A DNA stretch of 64,000 nt from Paludibacteraceae bacterium (GCA_017962085.1 JAGCWA010000005.1:1-64000), one strand, 5' to 3'; counted from the stretch's first letter, positions 48,101 to 54,736 are shown. The notes: generated from the letters alone by a model not told the origin. Program-made: numbers and translations.

Positions 48101-48457
48101 AAGGTGGGTGGCGCCACTTCTCCGTACTACTGCGAAAAGAAGGGCTTGTCCGGTAGCTATTACTTGGAGGCTGTCACGGCGGACGGACGTCAGTTACGCA
48201 CGTGCAAGAAGTGGTTCGACAACGCCACGAATACCATGCTTTCCGTTTACCCTAATCCGACGGCCGACAATGCGACTGTCGAATTGAGTGTGGACAATGG
48301 TTCCGTACATCGTCTCTCTGTGATGAACACTACGGGTGTGGCGCTTCTGAACACTACGTTCGTGGGTCGCAAGACGCAGGTGAACTTCCGTGACTTCCCT
48401 TCGGGAGCGTACGTTGTCGAGGTGGATGGCATGACTGTGAAGGTGATTAGGAAATAA
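36113..48457 (+). CDS. Giant 4114-residue repeat surface protein (cadherin-like, MBG, InlB-type repeats, T9SS tail)
   Basis: The signal peptide lies near residues 20-40 (ICLTAVLFFLSINIQSVKA). Residues 45-700 form a non-repetitive head with a FlgD-like stretch (ENVIDWDGLDGNGKRVP). At about 755-1080 are cadherin/VCBS-like units with DADVDGDAL, DEDGDP and DPDGDE, likely calcium sites. About 1080-2640 holds many MBG domains (KVYDGT...). About 2700-3865 carries eight or so divergent InlB-type units of about 135 residues (ENPVAYGDTVTLTAEP...GYHFVSWND). A final Ig-like part follows, then a T9SS sorting domain from about 4040 (VYPNPTADNATVEL...GAYVVEVDG). It should be exported through T9SS and form a long surface fibre. 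The next gene, an OmpA-like protein, starts 44 bases on. One continuous frame, no break. Confidence 0.92.
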   Translation: MKQGMCKNNKNMVKRLLQEGGICLTAVLFFLSINIQSVKADGSRDMYPENYFEKYAAAGVTTDNAGRYRACLMSGIPTGSDPNLASPFPTNGTLKVYAKEGEHIYMASSAMTVRNNTTKETNGKIVWRAPDGTTGSVENIRRGGLIANRAEELAGPNINGSTSGYDAYKLTVGAGQEGVWEIDFIGTTTTMNFGTESPTRHRIDEWTEDPSHPYINAFDVSVSNVDDNAFIKGRVYANVLNLMMPSAHNNVSFTCEWYTTFYVLTNTGYLYEVKPNGQNGHFSTFFANNKGVQTDPVGWITDNSDYTSSLAVSCYGGFASYKSLDCEVSSSNRFRDGKVPTYDPRRPDMSLTRIVDGEEKTVDDITHKIFFCIPSSDMPAYARAVYGSKVDSTWLLTNLNAEDAPLISNLSLVGKESRLPGVLGPEGVDIFFEANASGDYLIEMVFGPGYTNRIFSGYCEKGENVIDWDGLDGNGKRVPVVNVSLAGKLKSAEIHFPFFDLESNKNGFSLNQLNAEWTAVERDTIYWDDSSLSGVGSLAAGEDPLQMTTGTSSPGHKWLYDRGSDRGDRRIIDTWTFAQGASRGTQNLSAYSRYIDLGILSVVADTTVAHVGETVSYTLEVVNKAGGKMEYKGDSVIVDSDADSASVGVWFPRGGFVTTSVELLDSDDPTCRVARQPSSSEFGLGFISLKNGKRATLRVSGYATSALAHNYIQPIGFIMRPGDFFEVDAKNLASDGMPLNPLNEYEGIENDNVMMVNEPIFLLNSAPETVANDTVVPAGRSVMGNVLNNDADVDGDALAVLGYMVNGDYGSLGDPLTIVKEGLECGVFTLNADGSYTFAANASYDGMVPDIYYVISDGFTGNSTYTGEDLIPGMDTSRMNIQVMPNHFPTVTPTEVSINRSGDRTWLPIVISDEDGDPLTVSVSGTDAALYEVSGDSVYYVGPAVSVETVSHFDLTVDDGVRTPVVTPIAVTIKVNQAPTLSPDSVSIYVKVGTENTACLIPVVFSDPDGDEVSEIKVEFNTPSYFSVMDGNLYFMATKSNTRSVTSITYPLIVVLKDDKGVTARLPLAVTVNVIPEDINISTVYAEAEDIYYGDPLSNSIDYGANTTGTWRIVDSISGEVGLDQVLSAGLHSLDFIFTPSTEGYSAAIVEHVRFNVLPRAIVLASGTAGKVYDGEAFSVPSVSVVSGSWFGTDSFTYSNFATLTSADTVENTFSYAAVAGTSLSNYDVSVQYGSLIVTPRPITLSSASATKTFDGTPLTEPTVTVTSGSLVGADAFAYSDFASITEVGNVDNTFIATPAPGMTLSNYDITVEYGKLTIEPFVWTGDYEISLSENTYLYDGTVHQPTVTIVALGFALDQMFYNVRYENNINVGDSAMAIISPKENSGMIFRTDTAFFSITKRSIVIKSASCEQAYDGNELTCHGIESVTGDSLAEGDTFTPTYTASLQDVGEVENTFQVAIDERNYDVTLVPGSLKVTPKTATLSETTVEWSDTAFVYDGQAHCPSATITVDGLVLDPARDYTVTCSDNVQVGNKTAVAHVSKKENGNFSFDDYDVQFSITPALVTITDKSVATKIYDGTTSATITLNAVTGLVPGEDVSVEASASFVDASAGTGKDVEITYSLTGADRDNYRLSEEHETYPNGEITPMEVVLSWNGGPLYAYDGTLKRVEASVTNAIGSDAVNVLTYDANEATEIGDYVAKALSLDNSNYSLPADASYNWYIHPNYVDAEITLVNTPFEYDQTTHEPSVIVKVEGTEVPASNYVVSYENNVEAGDSAMAIVSKSSSGTYYFNTDTLYFSIGKRNVLFRSDSCAKVYNGSALTCESASPVDPSQILPGDTYTMTFSGTQTDVGVSDNTFTVTFDRDNYNVEYEYGKLTIAPMPINISSSDITWADTEFVYDGLEHCPTATIVVDGHELRSSSDYVIVCTNNVNVGSDVAHIAVRSQEGGNFLFTDYEVNFSISPAIITITDSTVFEKTYDGATTADVQVNAVSFKAPKDSILVVATAKFGNASAGKNKKVNITYELTGPDSNNYRLAYNKATYYGGVIHPKEVVLNWGPDTFVYDGSKHGVYADVETDVHVSQPIYVTEYEGDSAVVAGTYVAHVKDLSNMNFKVPENDSLVWTILPHNIESSEFDLQQDVVTYDAMPHSVTFVTDSALQFVEGVDYTISYKYRKTEGSSPWTGFSPINAGTYDIMVSIHNPNYENVDLTGWQMTIDKAPVTASLSVTDTKVYDRTLDAAVIVDTLYGIVSGEDVRASVVAQYDTFTTGASSIRVVYQLYGEDVKNYQLQDSVFVTNGSITPLMLKVEGTTILDKSYDGTLDAVASVGTLQSVISPDVVDVSVASAYFSSDTIGNGTDVYVTYRLSGSDAANYTVKPDTLKGNILQPAVTFDWSVEDTVYGLAIVGKNPLVEVSQTLEGKLTYFVDGLPVDTGYMIPAGTHSLLAQFTGEGGYTVPSGGKSIRVSRKYLTLDSYDINPTKAYDGTDSVLSLRTDSLLVGIVGNDDVRLSSLSAKYNSAQVGKNKTITVGFLLAGNDTANYAMENETLPGVIRVREVKLAAGDSTKVYDGTPLVFDSVAIIGDGFIEGDLLSVHAVGNITEPGHVLNRVLFEFANDSVEDNYDIIIARGFLVVTKMPQEMPNVTPVDESILGLNDGQLLGLTTDMEMHDGSSETFEMVTRLDSLYAPGTYYIRYPEKEYYDSSETQVVVIQPGRGEFLVEASSSDTVKGSAVGGGSYLYQSDVTLEAVANTGYHFVAWNDTIINNPLTFVLMGDTSFIASFEPNSYMLYAMDRGEAVDSLSALYGDTVVESMLSVTLQREGYDFQGWSPSFPIVMGAADVSVEAQWRQQMFLVDVDTLTEKGRVLVSFENPVAYGDTVALTAQPFDGYHFVAWSDSVLTNPRGVLVKSDTSLSAIFEPNRHMLYVVSEDATLDTIPVAFGDTVYESMLNVATPLVREGYLFTGWSPAFPVAIGDTDVTVEAQWTRRTHVVSVDTLVDGGRAVVDFENPVPYGDTVTLTAQPSVGYHFISWNDGDATNPRSIVVTSDTSFSPLFEVNGHMLYIVSDGEVKDSFAIVYGDTITDSLVKLSWEKEGYNFMGWSPELPFIAGDSDMTVEAQWTEKMFIVSVDTLTDKGNIVITPENPIAYGTMVTIKATAVNGYHFVSWTDGATLNPRRCRISSDTFFAAIYEPNQYMLYVLNEGDTLHSMMVAYEDTVTESLVGEAPEKVGHDFTGWSAELPFVMDMSDTTLTAQFTRKKFNFTIDSLYENGGVSVDFENPVAYGDTVTLTAEPNEGYHFVSWNDSVTTNPRQMVVISDTSLSPIFEANQYYLTFLSEGDTLKHVAVTYGDSIMKYSLGVLPEKEGHDFIGWQPTLPPVMGAADLTVEAQFQRKTFELTLDTLLERGMIVADFENPVAYGDTITLTAEPSEGYHFVAWNDSVTTNPRAIVVVGDTSLTPIFEPNRYSLIVMNEDTIVKTLPVYYGDTITESFVNVSLEKVGHDFAGWLPALPIVVGTDDVTIVAQWTKKSLELTFDTLFERGKIIADFQNPVTYGDTITLTAEPFEGYHFLSWADGDTLNPRKIEVVGDTALVPVFMPNTYVFAALLDGDTLLKFNVTYGDSITDSLLSLIPEKVGHDFVGWSPSLPIKVEAGDLTIEAQWVRKTYHIEVLASENGKVEHPFENPVAFGDTITFSAFPDEGFRFSSWADGDRTNPRSVVVTSDSTFTSAFTPNIYHVTVISDNDTLATLSHFFRDTIQRRSIDSLQPSKVGHDFVGWDVEFPLSMGSHDTSITAIYTPKIFSVITKINGNVGKVSGDGEYPYGTVVNLQAIPNEGFHFVKWGDGDTARSINFVITSDTIISTLFAMDIDEMMVDTLIIPSFGYCPNTEDVIRYSLLNSEAPTEYRIVFSEEAKQAGFVDVEFTKISADNEVRIVIPDCPADVYRASIQFKNAINSVTPFFDVDLRVNLSNDYITDIWQDVVSAVNTENIFLSYQWYHNDVKVGGATSPYYCEKKGLSGSYYLEAVTADGRQLRTCKKWFDNATNTMLSVYPNPTADNATVELSVDNGSVHRLSVMNTTGVALLNTTFVGRKTQVNFRDFPSGAYVVEVDGMTVKVIRK
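44700..47230 (+). repeat. Tandem units of about 405 bp in the giant gene
   Basis: The segment coding ENPVAYGDT recurs near 44712, 45121, 45529, 45931, 46337, 46741 and 47145, spaced 402-409 bp. The units differ from one another in many bases, so they are older than the 273-bp units at 280-1374. Confidence 0.85.
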
Positions 48458-48501
48458 GGGATGATTCTCCCGTATGAGTTTGAATGTAACGATTTTGAGA
48501 T

Positions 48502-49866
48502 ATGAGTATGAGAAAGGGTTTGATATTAATAGGCTTGCTTGTGTCGCTGTTGCCACAGTTGTGGGCTCAAAATTACGATCATTACTTGGACTTGACCGTA
48601 GGAGGAGGATTGCACTCTATCCAGTTCTCGCCCGGAGGTGGTGAGTTCACGCCTGGAACGGGCATGGAGGTGAGGGCCGCCTACCGTCGTACCATCGACG
48701 AGCACTGGAGCGCGGGATTGGGTCTTGGCTTCAGCTGGTACAACGCCCGCTCTTTCTATAAGGACTACCGCATATCACGTGCCGCCGTTGATGCACAAAA
48801 CAACGAGCCGTACGAGTATAGGGTCATCTTTACCGATTGGAGGGAGAAACAGCATGTGGTCAATCTTGAAGTCCCTGTGGCCGCCTATTACCAACAACCT
48901 ATTGGTTCCTGGTGGAGCTTCCTCGGAAGCGCGGGTCTCAAACTCTATGTGCCGATCTCTAACAAGTACGAAATATTGGATGGTAAGATGGAAACCAAAG
49001 GCTACTTTGAGCGTCTTACGAACATCGAATACGAGAATCTGCCCCAGCATGGCTTCTTCTCTGAAGATGCTTACGAGGGAGAGGCTTCCCTGCGTAAGCT
49101 CGGTGGAGGCGTCTTCGTCGACGCGGGTATGCTCCGTTCGTTCAAGCATGGTGACATGAGCCTCTATATGGGCCTCTATTTCAACTTCGGATTCACCAAC
49201 CTGGTGGAGGATCATACCAACTCCCTGTTTGATGGCAACACCTACCCTGGCGTGCTCTCTTCCGACAGGGTGGATAGGGCTCATCTGATGGCCGCCGGTT
49301 TGAAGGTGGGTATCTCTTTCGGTATGCCACGTATCTTCCCATTGCCTGAAATGCAGCATGAGTGCATCATCGATGAGGACGAGGATTATGCGGTCAGGGA
49401 TGCTGAGATCAGGAAGTCCGAGACGGATGCGGTCGAGGAAGTGTTGCGTATCGCCCGCCAGTTGGCACAACAGGAGGAGGAACGCAAGGCGCGTGAATTC
49501 GCCAACGTGAAGGAGGTCGTTAAGTGGCTGAACAATAACGTGCAGGTGGAGTTCAAGTTGGGTGAGGCGGTTGTCCAAATGAACGATGAGATACAAAACT
49601 ATATCAACGACTTGACAAACTACATCAAGAAGACGCCGGGACGTAAGGTCCTCATCTGGGGTCATACCTGTAACTTGGGTAAGGAATCCAAGAATATCGA
49701 ATTGGGTATGCAACGCGCGGAGGCAATGCGTAAGTTGTTGATCCAGGCGGGTTGCCCTATCAATCGTGTGATGGCGAGAAGTAAAGGATCTTCCGAACCG
49801 CTAGTGCCTAATACGAGCGAGGCGAACCGTCAGAAGAATAGACGTATCGAAATCGTCATCAAGTAA
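48502..49866 (+). CDS. Outer-membrane protein with C-terminal OmpA-like domain
   Basis: 454 residues: signal peptide (KGLILIGLLVSLLPQLWAQ), an N-terminal beta-barrel-like part to about 290, a charged helical linker (about 300-340), then an OmpA-type domain. In that domain GHTCNLG stands where peptidoglycan binders have GxTDxxG: the Asp that binds diaminopimelate is Cys here, while the later Arg (MQRAEAM) and the closing NRQKNRRIEIVIK are kept. It is placed directly after the giant surface protein and may anchor or support it; that is inference from position. Its stop codon overlaps the next start. Confidence 0.85.
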   Translation: MSMRKGLILIGLLVSLLPQLWAQNYDHYLDLTVGGGLHSIQFSPGGGEFTPGTGMEVRAAYRRTIDEHWSAGLGLGFSWYNARSFYKDYRISRAAVDAQNNEPYEYRVIFTDWREKQHVVNLEVPVAAYYQQPIGSWWSFLGSAGLKLYVPISNKYEILDGKMETKGYFERLTNIEYENLPQHGFFSEDAYEGEASLRKLGGGVFVDAGMLRSFKHGDMSLYMGLYFNFGFTNLVEDHTNSLFDGNTYPGVLSSDRVDRAHLMAAGLKVGISFGMPRIFPLPEMQHECIIDEDEDYAVRDAEIRKSETDAVEEVLRIARQLAQQEEERKAREFANVKEVVKWLNNNVQVEFKLGEAVVQMNDEIQNYINDLTNYIKKTPGRKVLIWGHTCNLGKESKNIELGMQRAEAMRKLLIQAGCPINRVMARSKGSSEPLVPNTSEANRQKNRRIEIVIK

Positions 49867-50600
49867 TGGAGGAAGGACAGAGTCGGACGTTCGGATGTGC
49901 GGTGAAGCAGTTTTTACTTCGCTGGTGGTTCTGCTTCCCGTTGTTGGGCATATTGTCCCTTCTGTTGTCCCTCTATGCATTTTCTCAGGTCCCGTCTTTC
50001 CTTGATAACGTCTGCGCAATATTGCTGACCATCTCTTTGATCACTATGCTTTCGTCGTGGGTGGTATTGCTGATGCACCGCAAATGGTGGCAGGCAATTC
50101 TCTCCGTTGCGGTGGCGCTGACTTCGTGGGCAATTCTTTTACCCATAGTCTCTTTTGCCGCCATGTCTGCTCCTGATGGGTTCGGTGCGAAGCATAAGAT
50201 TCCAGATGGCTTCGCCTATGAGTTACCCTCTGATTCGGGAGAGGTGATCGCCTCTGACACAAGCACTTACCTGCAGGTGTCGGGAGCAGCGGGAAGCTAT
50301 TGCTATTCATTCTACTACACGGGACTACCCGCCGGAAAAATCTTCCTGAAGTGTTTTGAGGCGACGGAGAACATCCCTTTGTCGGAGGATCGTATTCCTG
50401 AACGTTCGGCAGTTTCGCTAGGTTCCACAGAGGGTTTTCCCTTCCATCAGATAGTTGACCATCAATGTTTCATGATTTATGAAGGCGATTACGAAGACTA
50501 CTATGCCGCCCGTATGGAGGTGTGGTTCAGAGACTCGCTGAGCGGTGCGGAACGTAAACTGACGGAGAAGGTCTATCGGGTTGAAGGGTGGATGAGGTAG
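49866..50600 (+). CDS. Inner-membrane protein of unknown function
   Basis: 244 residues with three hydrophobic segments at about 17-37, 44-68 and 76-100, then a soluble C-terminal half that is probably outside the cytoplasm. Its ATG shares one base with the OmpA-like gene's TAA, so translation is probably coupled and the two products should be made together. I recognise no domain. The three-gene unit giant protein / OmpA-like / this protein could be one surface system, but nothing in this protein alone shows it. Confidence 0.7.
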   Translation: MEEGQSRTFGCAVKQFLLRWWFCFPLLGILSLLLSLYAFSQVPSFLDNVCAILLTISLITMLSSWVVLLMHRKWWQAILSVAVALTSWAILLPIVSFAAMSAPDGFGAKHKIPDGFAYELPSDSGEVIASDTSTYLQVSGAAGSYCYSFYYTGLPAGKIFLKCFEATENIPLSEDRIPERSAVSLGSTEGFPFHQIVDHQCFMIYEGDYEDYYAARMEVWFRDSLSGAERKLTEKVYRVEGWMR

Positions 50601-50620
50601 AGGCTTGTTGGAGCGTTGTG

Positions 50621-50657
50621 AAAAAAAGAATGGTTGCATGTTCCCACACAACCATTC
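50621..50657 (-). terminator. asd terminator
   Basis: Perfect 9-pair stem gaatggttg/caaccattc (50628-50636 with 50649-50657). On the minus strand it is followed by seven T. It also sits just past the end of the convergent plus-strand gene. Confidence 0.85.
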
Positions 50658-50675
50658 CTATCTGATAATCAATTA

Positions 50676-51686
50676 TTATTTTACGTTTCCTACCTTGATG
50701 AGGTATTCAGCGATTTGTACAGCGTTCAAAGCGGCGCCTTTCTTGATTTGGTCACCCACGATCCAGAAGGTCAAACCGTTCTCGTTCGCCAAGTCCTTGC
50801 GTACACGGCCTACGTAAACATCGTCCTTGCCTGCCAAGAAGAGTGGCATTGGATATTTCTTGTTAGCTGGATCATCCATCAATTGCAGACCCTCACCCTC
50901 GGCGAAGGCTTTTTGCGCTTGCTCCACGCTGATTGGCTTCTCTGTCTCGATCCAGATGGACTCTGAGTGGGAGCGGAGGGATGGCACGCGTACGCACATA
51001 GCTGAGCAGTTCACGTCGCTGTGCATGATCTTCTTCGTCTCGTTGAACATCTTCATCTCCTCTTTCGTGTATCCGTTATCGGTGAAGACATCGATCTGAG
51101 GGATCACGTTGTATGCCAATTGATAAGCGAACTTATTGACAGTGACAGGCTTGTTGTCCAACACTTCCCTGTACTGTTGCTCCAACTCCGCCATGGCAGC
51201 CGCACCTGCACCGCTGGCAGCTTGGTAGCTGGCGATGTGGATACGTTTGATGTGGCTGATCTTCTCGAGTGGTTGCAAAGCCACTACCATCATGATGGTG
51301 GTGCAGTTAGGGTTGGCGATGATGCCGCGTGGACGGTTGAGTGCATCTTCCGCGTTGCACTCAGGCACAACCAACGGAACGTCATTGTCCATGCGGAATG
51401 CGCTGGAGTTGTCAATCATCACGGCGCCGTACTTGGTGATGTCCTCGGCGAACTCTTTCGAGATGCTGGCTCCTGCGGAGGTGAAGGCGATGTCCACACC
51501 CTTGAAGTCGTCATTGTGCTTCAACTCCTTGACGGTGTATTGCTTGCCTTTGAATTCGTAGGTGCGTCCTGCACTTCTTGACGATCCGAACAGTACTAAG
51601 TCATCCAACGGGAAATTACGTTCTGCTAATACGCGGAGGAATTCCTGTCCCACTGCGCCGCTTGTTCCAACGATTGCTACTCTCAT
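50676..51686 (-). CDS. asd: Aspartate-semialdehyde dehydrogenase
   Basis: Makes aspartate semialdehyde for the lysine/diaminopimelate, threonine and methionine branches. 336 residues: NADP-binding start [17 protein letters not shown], active-site Cys in [10 protein letters not shown] (near 128), substrate region SYQAASGAG, and His/Arg near [22 protein letters not shown] box (minus-strand -7) lies at 51770-51777. A hairpin in the leader (51737-51760) has no T-run. Convergent with 49866. Confidence 0.96.
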   Translation of the reverse strand: MRVAIVGTSGAVGQEFLRVLAERNFPLDDLVLFGSSRSAGRTYEFKGKQYTVKELKHNDDFKGVDIAFTSAGASISKEFAEDITKYGAVMIDNSSAFRMDNDVPLVVPECNAEDALNRPRGIIANPNCTTIMMVVALQPLEKISHIKRIHIASYQAASGAGAAAMAELEQQYREVLDNKPVTVNKFAYQLAYNVIPQIDVFTDNGYTKEEMKMFNETKKIMHSDVNCSAMCVRVPSLRSHSESIWIETEKPISVEQAQKAFAEGEGLQLMDDPANKKYPMPLFLAGKDDVYVGRVRKDLANENGLTFWIVGDQIKKGAALNAVQIAEYLIKVGNVK

Positions 51687-51826
51687 TTTTCTTCTGTAAT
51701 TTTATATGAATTTTCTCAATATTTTATACTTTTGTGAGAGGGATGTGTTTGCCATCCTCTATTTTTCTGCAAAGATAATTTGTTTGCGGTTTACTTGTAG
51801 TAATTAATTATAAAAGTTATTGTTGA

Positions 51827-53317
51827 ATGAAAAAATTTTTGTTTGTGTGGGCTTGTTTATGCCCTTTCTGTGCGTTTGCTCAGCTGAATGTATCCTTTAC
51901 GGATGGTGTGATTCCTTCTTATTGCGTGGGTACGGATTCTCTCTTTACGGTGGCCGACGGAGTGCTTACCTCCTCGAACGATGTTGCCGGAGAGAGCTAT
52001 CTTTTCGCCCCCTCTGTGGCGATGGACGATGCCGAGTGGCGCCTCTCCGTCACCATGACCCAGCCGACCGGCTCCTGTTTCGCCCGTTACTATTTAGCGG
52101 TCGATGCGCCGGCAATCGATGGCTCCTCCTCCGGCTATTTCCTGCGCTTGGGTGATTCCAAACGACAGATCTCTTTGTGCTTCCGCAAGGAAAGCGGGAG
52201 CGTGGTCACCTTGGCGAAGGGGGACACGATGAGGCTCCTTCCTCCGCCGAACGAGAAGATGTTGCGTGTGGAGGTGAAGGTGACCCGTAGCAGTGCGGGC
52301 GAATGGGTGGTCTACTCCAGACTGAATGACGAGGAGTCGTTCCGCCAGGAGTTCTCCGTCACCGATAACACCTTGACGCAAGCCTCCTATTCGGGCATCT
52401 ATTGCAAGTATCCTAAGTCGAAGGCGAACACCTTCTCCTTCTCGGGTTGGATGGTGGAGGGTGAAGCGGCTTTCGTGCCTGACCCGCCCTCTTTGCCTGA
52501 ACCTAACGATTTGATTTTCACGGAGATCATGTTCGCACCCTCTTCCGATGGGGCTGAGTTTGTGGAGATCTATAACCGGTCCGACAAGGTCATTGACCTT
52601 TCCGACCTGCAGTTCGCCGCACGGAAGGCGGATGCCTCGCCTAATTATGGTAAGCGTGTCACGAAATCCTCTTCGCTGATCTATCCAGGTGAGTATAAGG
52701 TAATTACAAAATATCCGGAGAAGGTGTACGACCTCTCTTTGTGCAAGGCCGATAGCTCGTATGTGACGATGAGCAACATGCCTTCGTTGAACAATTCCGG
52801 CGGATGGGTCTCCCTCTTTCGTACTACGGATTCCCTCTTGATCGACGAAGCCTCTTTCGCCCCTGACCTGCACGTCGAGGGCGTGCCGGACAAGGGGGTT
52901 GGGGTTTCGCTGGAGCGTCTCTCCATAGAGGGTTCGTCGTGGACATCCGCCTCGCCTGCGACGGGCTATTCCTCTCCTGGCTGTGAGAACCAAGCCATGC
53001 TGGCGGTGGAGGACATCCTTTTCGAGGCCGATCCATTGTGCGCTCCTTACCGTGAGGAGTCCGGCCTATGGCACCTGCGTTATAACCTGGACAAGCCTGG
53101 CTATCTGGCGAACGTGCGGGTTTATGCGTTGAATGGCTCCGTGGTGCGGACGTTGGGACATTCGCTGCCCCTTTCAGTTACGGGTGAGCTGGTTTGGGAT
53201 GGTCGCACGGATAGCGGTGCATTGGTCGCCGTCGCACCGTATATCGTTGTGGTACAGGCGATTCATCCGTCGGGGGATATGGTCAATCGGCGGTTTGTTG
53301 TCACGGTTTCGAGGTGA
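51827..53317 (+). CDS. Exported lamin-tail-domain protein
   Basis: 496 residues with a signal peptide (MKKFLFVWACLCPFCAFA). Residues 20-215 are a beta-rich N-terminal domain, possibly carbohydrate-binding-like. Residues 225-390 are a lamin-tail domain (NDLIFTEIMFAPSSDGAEFVEIYN...SLERLSIEG...SPGCEN), a fold common in secreted bacterial proteins. The last 95 residues look like a FlgD-type Ig domain (GELVWDGRTDSGALVA). The end lacks a clear T9SS signature, though VVTVSR resembles one. Divergent from asd; function unknown. Confidence 0.8.
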   Translation: MKKFLFVWACLCPFCAFAQLNVSFTDGVIPSYCVGTDSLFTVADGVLTSSNDVAGESYLFAPSVAMDDAEWRLSVTMTQPTGSCFARYYLAVDAPAIDGSSSGYFLRLGDSKRQISLCFRKESGSVVTLAKGDTMRLLPPPNEKMLRVEVKVTRSSAGEWVVYSRLNDEESFRQEFSVTDNTLTQASYSGIYCKYPKSKANTFSFSGWMVEGEAAFVPDPPSLPEPNDLIFTEIMFAPSSDGAEFVEIYNRSDKVIDLSDLQFAARKADASPNYGKRVTKSSSLIYPGEYKVITKYPEKVYDLSLCKADSSYVTMSNMPSLNNSGGWVSLFRTTDSLLIDEASFAPDLHVEGVPDKGVGVSLERLSIEGSSWTSASPATGYSSPGCENQAMLAVEDILFEADPLCAPYREESGLWHLRYNLDKPGYLANVRVYALNGSVVRTLGHSLPLSVTGELVWDGRTDSGALVAVAPYIVVVQAIHPSGDMVNRRFVVTVSR

Positions 53318-53365
53318 GGACGGTATCATCATGTTGTATTATGGATATGGGGGCTGGAAACGCCT

Positions 53366-53427
53366 ACCTGTCTGCCCTGTAAGGGCATTCCATTATCTAG
53401 CCCAGGGCATCGCCCTGGGTCTCTTGA
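53366..53427. repeat. REP-like palindromic repeat cluster 2
   Basis: gccctgtaagggc, then tagcccagggcatcgccctgggt, the same two modules as in the other clusters, between the lamin-tail gene and the toxin gene. Confidence 0.75.
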
Positions 53428-53546
53428 GGTGTGAATAGATGGTAAACGGAACCCAGGAAGGGGTGACACAAAGAAAGTTAGAATGTGTGATGGTTCGCAT
53501 AATGGTTGAGCCAAGTGTATTATTTTTTAAGAAAAAGTTGCCTGAT

Positions 53547-53918
53547 ATGAAAACTTTTGGCATATTTGCATCTGCGAAATCTGCAAAACATGAAAGATTT
53601 GTATCTGCGTACAAGTCCTATTTTATGGATTTTATTCAGTCTCTCACAGAGGCTGAGGCTCGTAAGGTCTTCTACGTTATTGATATGCTAAAGACGCAGG
53701 AGCGTATTAGTTCGAAGTTCGTGAAGTACCTTCGTGATGAGATATACGAATTACGAGTTGAGCATAACGGTAATATCTTCCGTGTGTTCTTTATTTTCGA
53801 CGAGGGGAATGTGGTGATATTATTCAATGGTTTTCAGAAGAAAACGCAGAAGACGCCACAACGTGAAATAAATATGGCAATACGATTAAAAAAAGAATAT
53901 TATGCAGGAAAGAAATGA
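53547..53918 (+). CDS. RelE/HigB-like toxin (phage Gp49 family)
   Basis: 123 residues with the Gp49/HigB pattern: VSAYKSYFMDFIQSLTEAEARKVFYVIDMLKTQ, then YLRDEIYELRVEHNGNIFRVFFIFDEGNVVILFNGFQKKTQKTP and a basic end. Members of this family cut mRNA on ribosomes; activity here is inferred. The frame is open from 53439, but the earlier part falls in sequence beside the REP-like repeat, so I start at MKTFG. It overlaps the antitoxin gene by 17 bases, with the toxin first as in higBA. Confidence 0.85.
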   Translation: MKTFGIFASAKSAKHERFVSAYKSYFMDFIQSLTEAEARKVFYVIDMLKTQERISSKFVKYLRDEIYELRVEHNGNIFRVFFIFDEGNVVILFNGFQKKTQKTPQREINMAIRLKKEYYAGKK

Positions 53919-54210
53919 CATAATGAGTGTTGACGCCATGATGGACGAGCGCTTCGGTAAGGTGGGAACCCCTGAGCGTGAGGCGTTCCGCAAGGAGGCA
54001 TACGCCTATTGCGTGGGGCAGATTATCCGTGAAGCAAGGAAGAGGGAGAAAGTCACCCAGCAGGAGTTGGCCCAACGCATGGGCACTAACAAATCCTATA
54101 TCTCACGCATTGAGAAGGGAAGTGTAGAGCCTGGCGCAGGAATGTTCCTTCGTATCCTCGGTGCGCTTGGGTTGCGCTTTGAGGTGTTGCAGGCTTCGTC
54201 ATGCAGATGA
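53902..54210 (+). CDS. HigA-like antitoxin, XRE-type DNA-binding protein
   Basis: 102 residues with a helix-turn-helix at about 50-95 (QQELAQRMGTNKSYISRIEKG). It should bind the toxin and repress the shared promoter. The N-terminal 40 residues (MMDERFGKVGTPEREAFRKEA) are the usual HigA lead-in. Overlap with the toxin gene suggests coupled translation. Confidence 0.87.
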   Translation: MQERNDIMSVDAMMDERFGKVGTPEREAFRKEAYAYCVGQIIREARKREKVTQQELAQRMGTNKSYISRIEKGSVEPGAGMFLRILGALGLRFEVLQASSCR

Positions 54211-54242
54211 TTTTAGTATAAACCACTTAATAATAGATTGTT

Positions 54243-54602
54243 ATGAATGAATATATAAATCCGTCAGCTGACGAAAAGATTGTTTTTGTTAATATAAAGA
54301 ACACCTATAACTGCAAGGATAGAAAGAGTGAGTATTATCGACCTTCTATTTATGAAGCCACAAGAAAATACTGGAGGGTATCGCTCTCGAGAGTTAACAA
54401 TGCTACCTTGTTGATCGGTCATGTGGACGGGGTCGTTAAAGAGGTAATTCGGCTTACGAATAGTTATAAATCCAAGGACCCTAGGTTCTCCAACAGGATT
54501 GAGTTTGAAGGGGAGGAACTGGATGATTCCATATATTTAGGGAAGTTGATAACCAATATGGTGAGGATAGGACAGAACCCTATTAATTATTTTAATCTGT
54601 GA
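54243..54602 (+). CDS. Small protein of unknown function
   Basis: 119 residues, AT-richer than its neighbours, 32 bases after the antitoxin and probably co-transcribed. It is soluble, with a pattern IYEATRKYWRVSLSRVNNATLLIGHVDGVVKEVIRL (about 37-72) that I have a loose memory of in uncharacterised proteins linked with restriction or phage genes, but I cannot name a family. It may be an extra element of the toxin-antitoxin cargo. Confidence 0.65.
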   Translation: MNEYINPSADEKIVFVNIKNTYNCKDRKSEYYRPSIYEATRKYWRVSLSRVNNATLLIGHVDGVVKEVIRLTNSYKSKDPRFSNRIEFEGEELDDSIYLGKLITNMVRIGQNPINYFNL

Positions 54603-54682
54603 TGAACGAAACAAATCTCCCAATTAATTACAAGATTGATTCTCCCTGCCCCCTAAATTTTACCTCTTAATTCATGATTTCC

Positions 54683-54714
54683 ATTGCCACTTTCTCTTTT
54701 TCCTCTTAACTTTG
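54683..54714 (+). promoter_or_regulatory. Promoter of the LD-carboxypeptidase gene
   Basis: ATTG at 54683-54686 and TAACTTTG at 54707-54714, spacer 20; the start follows 22 bases later. Confidence 0.7.
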
Positions 54715-54736
54715 TAAGAAAAAGAAAGGGACGTAT

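Noticed and set aside
48236-48457. Prophage or conjugative element in the window
   Set aside because: I looked for integrase, capsid, portal, relaxase and Tra-type genes throughout and found none. The only mobile gene is the RAYT.
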